This document shows, piece after piece, positions 57,586 to 64,000 of a stretch of 64,000 bases of DNA (its first letter is position 1; each line of letters begins with the position of its first letter). The DNA comes from Apodemus sylvaticus (Eukaryota > Chordata > Mammalia > Rodentia > Muridae): contig NC_067474.1 of assembly GCF_947179515.1 (NCBI RefSeq), forward strand, positions 91,650,824-91,714,823, given 5' to 3'. Below the pieces are notes generated by a model, which saw nothing but the letters and a program-made list of their open reading frames with translations, did not search any database and was not told the origin of the DNA. A program made the position numbers and the translations under genes.

Positions 57586-58390
57586 ACTTCTAATAATACA
57601 TTTATTAGTATAATCATATTAGCTCTTGTCAACATGATTCTAAGGTGATGTGATATGAATCACATGATTGCATTGCCTTTTAATTACTATTATTCTTCTG
57701 ATATCACAATTGTTTTAATTTTGTGAGCAAAAGTCAAGATTTGAGTGGTTACAAAAATAGGATAATTAGTAAAGAATACTTTGTCAGAAAATTATTTCTT
57801 CATGGAAACTTAAAGAATTTTAAACTTACAAGTGCATCAATTGTTAGCATGCAATGAAAGATATTAACTAATGGAAAGATAACTAAATGTTATTTGATGG
57901 CAGCAGCTGAATGAACATATCTAGGGAGTATCCACTGTTTAAGAATATGAGATTTTCAAGGATAACAGCTTTCTTAATTGTTGAAAGAATTCAAGGGGAA
58001 CATCTACATTCAATTAAAGACAAGGCAATTGATTCTCTGTGTTTTGCACTGGATTCTGAAAAATAAAGAGATGCCATTGACACTGTTCTATTATTTATTG
58101 AAGGAGCCAGTGCCAAGTGTAGTGATGAGTCACTCAAAAGCTTACCTCTACAACAAGAATACAAGGAACGATTTTAATGTAAAGTATTTTAGAAGTAATG
58201 TAAATAATGCCTTATTAAAATAGAGAGTAAAATATGCTAAGAATATATAAGTATGGTTATTACTCACAGTAAACTTATATTTGAGATAGGAAGATAGGTA
58301 AACATTTATACTATACTATTATTTTTATAATATATCACCAACCCACTAGAAATGTAAGTTCTTCACACTAACTTTTATTTATTAATTATT
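57586..58390. other. Unique AT-rich DNA, no gene seen
   Basis: No repeat or coding frame recognised. An 81-codon frame at 57978-58223 has no recognisable content. Confidence 0.45.
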
Positions 58391-58394
58391 TTAT

Positions 58395-59060
58395 TTATTT
58401 AAAACCTAAATATTGCCCCACACCAGGTCCCCTTTCACAGAGTTCTTTCCCCTATCCTTCCTCCCCTTCACTTCTGAGAGAGTATCTTCTTGTCATTCCT
58501 CCTCCCTAGCACATCATGTCTCTACAAGATTAGGTGTAATCTTTCCCACTGAGGTGAGAAAAGGCAGACCTCTGCTACATAAATGCAGGATCCCTTGGAC
58601 CAGCCAGGGTGTATTCTTTAATTGATAGCTCAGTCTCTGGAAGCTCTCAGGAGTCCAGATTAGTTGACACTGTTGACCATGCTATGAGGTTGCTATCTCT
58701 TACAGTTTTTTTTCAGTCCTTCCCCTAACACTTCCATAAGGGTCCACAACCTTAGCTGAAATGTTTGGCTCTGAATATCTACATCTGTCTCAGTTAGCTA
58801 GCTACTGGTAAAGCCTCTCAGAGGGCAGCCATGCTAAGTTCCTATCTGCAAGCACAACATAGCATCAATGAGAGTGTTAGGATTTAGTGTCTGTCCATGG
58901 GATGAATCCTAAGTTGGGCTTGTCACTGATTGGCCAATTGTTCAGTTTCCGCTCCATTTTATACTTGCATTTCTATTAGATGGGAAAAATTGGGGGTAGA
59001 AAATTTTGAACGTGGTTTGGTATCCCCATTGTGGTTTTAAACATTAGTTAATGGATCTAC
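58395..59060 (-). mobile_element. Old L1 3' UTR, reverse strand
   Basis: Pyrimidine-rich head, then 'ggaagctctcaggagtccag', 'aaagcctctcagagggcagc', 'ctatctgcaagcacaacata' and 'ccatgggatgaatcctaagt'. This is the antisense order of an old rodent L1 3' UTR. The same family in sense order follows from 59095. Confidence 0.65.
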
Positions 59061-59094
59061 CTGAGGACCATATATCATTAAAATGCATTTACAC

Positions 59095-60410
59095 AAAAGA
59101 TGCTCCACCATAACACAAAGACACTTGCTCTACTATGTTCATAGCAGTCATGTTTGTAATCCTAGATGTTAGAAATAAGCCATATATCTTTCAACCTAAG
59201 AATGGATATAGAAAATGTCATTCATTTACACAATGGAATATTATTCAGCAATTAAGAATGAGGGACATCATGAATTTTGCAGGGAAATGGATGGAACTAG
59301 AAAATAATATCCTGAGTGATCCAAAATGACATGCATGGTATATATTCACTAATAAGTGGTTTTACCCAGAAAAGTTCAGAAATCCTAGGATATAATCCAT
59401 AGAACTCAAGATTAACAAGCAGACGGGCCCAAGTCAGGATGCTTCAATCCCACTTGGGAGGAAGAAAAAAACCTATCATATTAGACAGAGGGAGGAGGGA
59501 TATGGTTGTGATAGGCGAGAGGGAGGAGAAAACAATCAGGTATGGGAATGGAGACAAGAAAGAAGCCCAGAGGACCAGGAGAATGCATGGAATTATGCAG
59601 TCTGGGTGTGGGGTAGTACTTTTCAGAAAGTACTAGAGACCTGGGAGGTGACTCTCACAACTTAATAGAGGTGACCATATCCAAAAAGCCCAACAGTGAG
59701 GAGAGGCAACTGGAAGAGTCCACCTCCTGTAGACAGAAAGTGCCTAGAGTTGGGGCTACAGGATTACCAACTCACAGTCAAAATTTCTGACCTGCAATTG
59801 TGCCTGTCTAAAAAAAGGACAAAAACAAAAATGGAGAAGAGACTGAGGAAAAAGCAGTCCAGTGACTTTTGATCTGTCCTTTCAGGTGGTGGGGGCACCA
59901 AAGACTAACATTATTACTGATGCTATTATGTGCTTACAGACAGTAACCTATTATGTCTGTCCTCTCAAAGGCCCAACCAGCAGCTGACTGAGACAAAGGA
60001 CAATACATACACCCAACCATTAGACTGAAGTCAGTAACCCCTATGGTTGAATTAGGGGAAGGGGAAGGATTGAAGGAACTGAAGAGTAGGGTGACCCCAT
60101 GGGGAAACCAAAAGTCTCAACTTACCTGGACTTCCATAAACTGAGCCACCAACCAAGCAACATACACATTTTGGTCCAAGGTTCACAGCACATATAGCAG
60201 AGGATTTTTGGGTCTGTCCTAAGTGGTAGAAGACATATCTAATCCTGGACAGACTTGAGACCCTGGGGAGATGGGAGGAGTGTTGGCAGGAGGAAGTACC
60301 CTCTCTGAGACAGGGGAAAGGAGGAATGGGATAAGGAACTGTGGGAAAGGAGATTGGGAAGTAGCAATGACTGGATTATAAATATATATAAGTAAATAAA
60401 ATATAAAAAA
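59095..60410 (+). mobile_element. Old 5'-truncated L1
   Basis: Starts in ORF2's last codons ('acttgctctactatgttcat', 'acacaatggaatattattca'), passes 'tcactaataagtgg', and continues through a long diverged 3' UTR ending 'taagtaaataaaatataaaa'. It is similar in age and design to the copy at 13470-15030. Non-coding. Confidence 0.75.
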
Positions 60411-62057
60411 GCTTGAGCACATTTAAGAAATGAAAAATAAACAAACATTAGTGTTGAATAGTATGACTGAAATTCACAGATATTTGTGTGGGCTATCTGC
60501 TGAAATAGAAGTTTACTGTTTTTACTATATATACATCACAGATTATTTTATCAAGAAAAAAGGTTATTTAATTCACTGAAGCACAAAACTGATTTTCTTT
60601 AGAATGTGAAAAAATAACCACAACTAGTGCATTGAGCATGTAATATTTTTAAATACTAGCATTCATTTCCTAGATAAATTTTTTCTGAATTCTATTTAAA
60701 TTAATAATGCTAAGCAATGTTTATATAGTGAGCACTATAAACATGAAAAGTTCTTTTGACAGAAAGTAACCTGATTTTTATCATCAATAATATCAAAATA
60801 TTTACTGAACCTTCCATGTTGTCAAATGGAGTAGGTTGACCATGCCTACAAAAGTGCAAAAAAAATTTCCAAAGTTTAATTAAAATGCCAGCAGCATTTT
60901 TTTCAGACACCAATGCAAGAGCAAATAAAATTTCCATATTTCACAATCCATTTAACTGTGTAATTGAAGAGTTCCCACCTAGCAGTCCCTTGGAAGATAC
61001 TGATCCGCAATGCGATAACATGCTAAAATATACATATAAGGAGATGAATTAATGTAATCTATAAATGTCTTCCAAGTGATAAATATTCTCAATTAAAACC
61101 ATATGCTCATAGGTGGATAAGAGAATTTGGCTATATTTGCATATGAGTAAAGAAATATTAAAATATGAATTACATAAAATCAAAGTAGAAATCATTATCA
61201 ACAGATAAGGTCTCCAATAAATTTCAGTAATGGGAATACTAACTTTGAATCATAATTAAGAAAGATATCCCTCAAATCAAGTTTATTCCTTTGATTAATA
61301 TCCTTGCATTACAAAACCAATATGCATTTTAATTTGTGCATATTAAGTTTTATCTCTTGAAACTAGGTTCATTTATTTCTCATTTCTCATTATAAAAGTA
61401 AAGACATACTATCTTTATTTAACTCTTACCTCTTGAGTCTCTATTTACTATAATGTGGCCCTTGTAGATAATATTAGCTGACATTTGATCTGTACTATGT
61501 TTTTTTTATGTAAGTACAAGGAAAAACAAAGTAAATTCTCATCTTCAGATTTATATGAAAAGACACATGAAAAATATTGTAGAAGTGAAAATAAGCTTAT
61601 TGCTAATAGAGCAGATATATAAAATTATAGAGAATCAGTAAACAAGTTGTGTTTTTACTGCCTTGCTATTTCTAATCATTTTACATTTTCACATACTCAT
61701 ATATAAATAACCTTTTATAGAGATAGACACATATGTCAGATAGAATTGAACTGAAAGGGCCAAGAGTCTTCAAAATTAAATGTTGACTCAAAATTTAAAA
61801 ATAACATTTTAAATTAATAATAAATATGTGCTGAGTGAGATAATGATGTTTAATCTAGACATCCTAATATATTATTTTATATGCTCTTAACTAAAGACTA
61901 AAAGAACTCCTAGTAGATATGTAACTTGAGAAAATATATTTTTTTGCAGAGACAATATGCTTCTGGAGCAATGTTTTAACATTTCAACACTGAGCTGATA
62001 TATCAATATATATTAGATAAAAACCAATTGGTTTCCAAAAGTTGGAATGTATTTTTA
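60411..62057. other. Unique AT-rich DNA, no gene seen
   Basis: No repeat or gene recognised. It is very AT-rich throughout. Confidence 0.5.
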
Positions 62058-62250
62058 AAAGAATGGAGGAGTGGCCCCTGGTTCTGGAAAGACTCAGTGC
62101 AACAGTATAGGAGAATACGAGAACAGGGAAGTGGGAAGGGGTAGATGGAGGAACAGGGGGAGGGAAAGGGCTTATAGGACTTGTGGGGAGTGGGGACCCA
62201 GAAAAGGGGAAATCAATCATTAGAAATGTAAATAAAAATATATCAATAAG
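62058..62250 (+). mobile_element. Very short rat-type L1 3' end
   Basis: About 190 bp of L1 3' UTR: 'gaggagtggcccctggttct', the G-rich tract and 'tagaaatgtaaataaaaata'. A 5'-truncated insertion with no coding part. Target duplications are not clear. Confidence 0.85.
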
Positions 62251-62685
62251 TATATATATGTTACAGAATTACCAAAAAAAAGTGGAAAGAAAAGGAGATA
62301 CCAAACCCTTTTTGATATCGGCTAGAGATGGAATTATAAGCATAATATGTGCTATCTAGGCATTTCTAGTACCCCGGTCCATAATTATTACAGACCAGCA
62401 GATAAGTAGATGCTGAATGATTAGACATTCTGAACTATTGTAGATAGTTCAAGAGTACACATCAAATAACAGATTGGGTAGAAATTATTTTATGGTACAG
62501 TAGGAGAAAGAAATCATAAACTAGATTTCAAGACGAAAAATTCCTTACACATCCATTCTGGGTCATTTATTAGTTGCTTCATATATGCCTTAATTCCTAC
62601 TTATGAAACAGCAAGGTTTTTTTTTGTTTTTTTTTTTTTTGTAAAAGACCCATTTTAGGGATTGTTTTATATAATATCATAATCT
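62251..62685. other. Unique DNA with a poly(T) run
   Basis: A T-rich run at about 62613-62640 could be the tail of an antisense SINE. Nothing else recognised. Confidence 0.45.
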
Positions 62686-62805
62686 GTAGCCCAGATTAGC
62701 ATGGGACTTTATGTAATCTGTGTTGACCTCCAACCCATTACTTTCTTCCAGGCTTAATCTTTTAATTGCTGTGGTTCAAGATTTGAGCCATCACACCTGG
62801 ATCAC
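62686..62805 (-). mobile_element. Diverged B1-like SINE
   Basis: 'ctgtagcccagatta', 'gacctccaaccca' and 'tgagccatcacacctgg' occur in antisense B1 order. Combined with the T-rich run at its left this looks like an old reverse-strand B1. Confidence 0.5.
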
Positions 62806-62896
62806 AGGAATATTTTCATTCAGTAAAGCTCAGAGAAAAAGATTTATAGATACCTTTGTGTCTCTTTGGTTATTAACTGTAACAAATATAAAAATA

Positions 62897-63601
62897 ACTT
62901 TGGGACAGTCTGGGATAGCGCACAGCTTGCTCTGGTGGCACAGAGCTTAGGCTCCAGTCCTGAGGCCTCTGGCAGGAGCCCTCAGATCTCTCCGCTTCCG
63001 GATCCAGATCAGCCTGGGCAGCAACACCGCATCTCCAGGTCCTGCAAGAGGCAAGAGGGGCTTCCAGGCGGCCAGCGGTGCCTGGTGAATCCAGGTGGTG
63101 TGCTCTGGTGAATCCAGCGGGCACCTGCAGGAGCCTCCAGGTGTCTGCTTTGGGATCTGAACAGCCTGGGCCACAGCACTCGGTCTCCAGGAAGTGTGGG
63201 AGGCCTGGTGTGCACTTTGGGGCAGTCTGGGAGAGCGCACAGCTTGCTACAGTGGCATGGACCTTAGGTTCCAGTCCTGAGGCCTCTGGCAGGAGCCATC
63301 AGATCTCTCCGCTTCCAGATGCAGATCAGCCTGGGCAGCAACACCACATCTCCAGGTCCTGCAAGAGGCAAGAGAGGATTCCGGGAGGCTGGCTGGGAGG
63401 AGTCAGTGTGCTCTGGTGAATCCAGCAGGACCCAACTGGAGCCTTCAGGTGTCTGCTTCGGGATCTGAACAGCCTGGGCAACAGCACCCTGTCTCCAGGC
63501 AGTGCAGAAGGTAAGCTGTGCACCAGAGGCCACCTGGGAAGGGGCAGCTTGCACTGGTGAGTCCAGCATTGACAAGACCAACTAACACCAGTGAGATCTA
63601 G
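62897..63601 (+). promoter_or_regulatory. L1-F 5' UTR with 317-bp tandem duplication
   Basis: 'actttgggacagtctggga' at 62897 recurs as 'actttggggcagtctggga' at 63214, a 317-bp period. Both units contain 'ctctccgcttcc', 'cagatcagcctgggcagcaa' and 'gggatctgaacagcctgggc'. L1-A has this region once (about 21700-21910). The second unit leads directly into ORF1. Confidence 0.85.
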
Positions 63602-64000
63602 ATGGGAAAAGGCAAAGGCAGGAATGTCACTAAGAGAAATCAAGGCAATATGGCAATGTCGGAACCCAATTCTCCTTTACCAGCATGTCCTGGATACCCC
63701 ATCACACCAGTAAAACAAGATTTGGATTTAAAATCGCTGGTCATGATGCTGGTACAGGAACACATGAAGGACATACTTAAAGAAATTTGGGAAAAAATGG
63801 ATCAAAAGTTAGAAGCCCTTGCAAGGGAAACATAAAAACCATTAAAAGAAATCCAGGAGAATACAAAAGCCAATAAGCAGGAAAAGCAAAAAACACTTAA
63901 AGAAATACAGGAGAACTTTGGTCAACAGACTGAGGTCATGAAAGAGGAAACACAAAAATCTCTTAAAGAATTACAGGAAAGCACAAACAAGCAAGTGAAG
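63602..64000 (+). pseudogene. L1-F ORF1, broken, partial
   Basis: ATG 63602 reads MGKGKGRNVTKRNQGNMAMSEP, the family N-terminus. Codon 78 is TAA (63833-63835) where L1-A and L1-B have CAA (Gln). After the stop the same frame continues into coiled-coil repeats ('LKEIQENTKANKQEKQ', 'FGQQTEVMKEETQKS') to the window end. The coil has one QQ-EVMK repeat, like L1-B and unlike L1-A. The RRM and C-terminal domains lie beyond the window. Confidence 0.88.

Larger units (their letters stand above)
62897..64000 (+). mobile_element. L1-F: 5' end of an L1, cut by window edge
   Basis: 5' UTR from 62897 and ORF1 from 63602, continuing past the window. The 5' UTR consists of two tandem copies of the ORF1-proximal region and lacks the distal CpG-rich part seen in L1-A. 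The extent to the right is unknown. Confidence 0.88.

Noticed and set aside
62897..63600. CpG-island gene promoter with a first exon
   Set aside because: The sequence is the L1 ORF1-proximal 5' UTR in two copies and leads into L1 ORF1, not a host gene.

Overview
This window is mammalian genomic DNA from a rodent, most likely a rat (Rattus). It contains many L1 LINE copies whose 3' UTR has a guanine-rich stretch followed by a short block ending in an A-rich tail, which I recognise as rat-type rather than mouse-type L1. It also holds B1 and B3-like SINEs and an ERVL-class LTR family primed by tRNA-Leu. The unique DNA between them is AT-rich. I found no host protein-coding gene, exon, tRNA, rRNA or CRISPR array, so it reads as intergenic or deep intronic sequence. 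All coding sequence with recognisable family features belongs to retrotransposons.

Layout. 1-5.3 kb: L1 remnants, including an L1 with an inverted 5' part and a poly(A)-tailed retroposed piece inside it. 5.3-13.5 kb: unique AT-rich DNA. 13.5-15.5 kb: an old L1 and a SINE with an (AG)n tract. 15.5-18.5 kb: unique DNA with the best candidate conserved non-coding segment (16.73-17.48 kb). 18.5-19.8 kb: a reverse-strand L1 inside a B1. 20.8-27.4 kb: an essentially full-length L1 (here L1-A) with a 15-bp target duplication, dead in both ORFs. 27.4-30.7 kb: unique DNA and small repeats. 30.7-36.6 kb: a reverse-strand L1 (L1-B) with an intact 402-codon ORF1, a broken ORF2 lacking its 3' end, and seven tandem 181-bp units in the promoter position. 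36.8-39.7 kb: LTR element ERV-1. 39.7-44.6 kb: older repeats and unique DNA. 44.6-48.9 kb: three same-strand L1 3' ends in a row, the last (L1-C) about 99% identical to L1-A. 50.3-54.7 kb: ERV-2, same family as ERV-1, carrying a nested L1 (L1-D). 55.1-57.6 kb: a scrambled reverse-strand L1 (L1-E). 58.4-62.2 kb: older L1 pieces. 62.9-64.0 kb: the 5' end of another L1 (L1-F), cut by the window edge.

The retrotransposons interact through nesting: L1s landed in a B1, in another L1 and in an ERV, and short duplications date the order of events. Three different L1 5' UTR organisations occur within 43 kb. No gene here works with another in a pathway. I did not find an undescribed functional system; the strongest leads are the 181-bp promoter-position array, the small reading frame shared by the two ERVL copies, and the unique segment near 17 kb.
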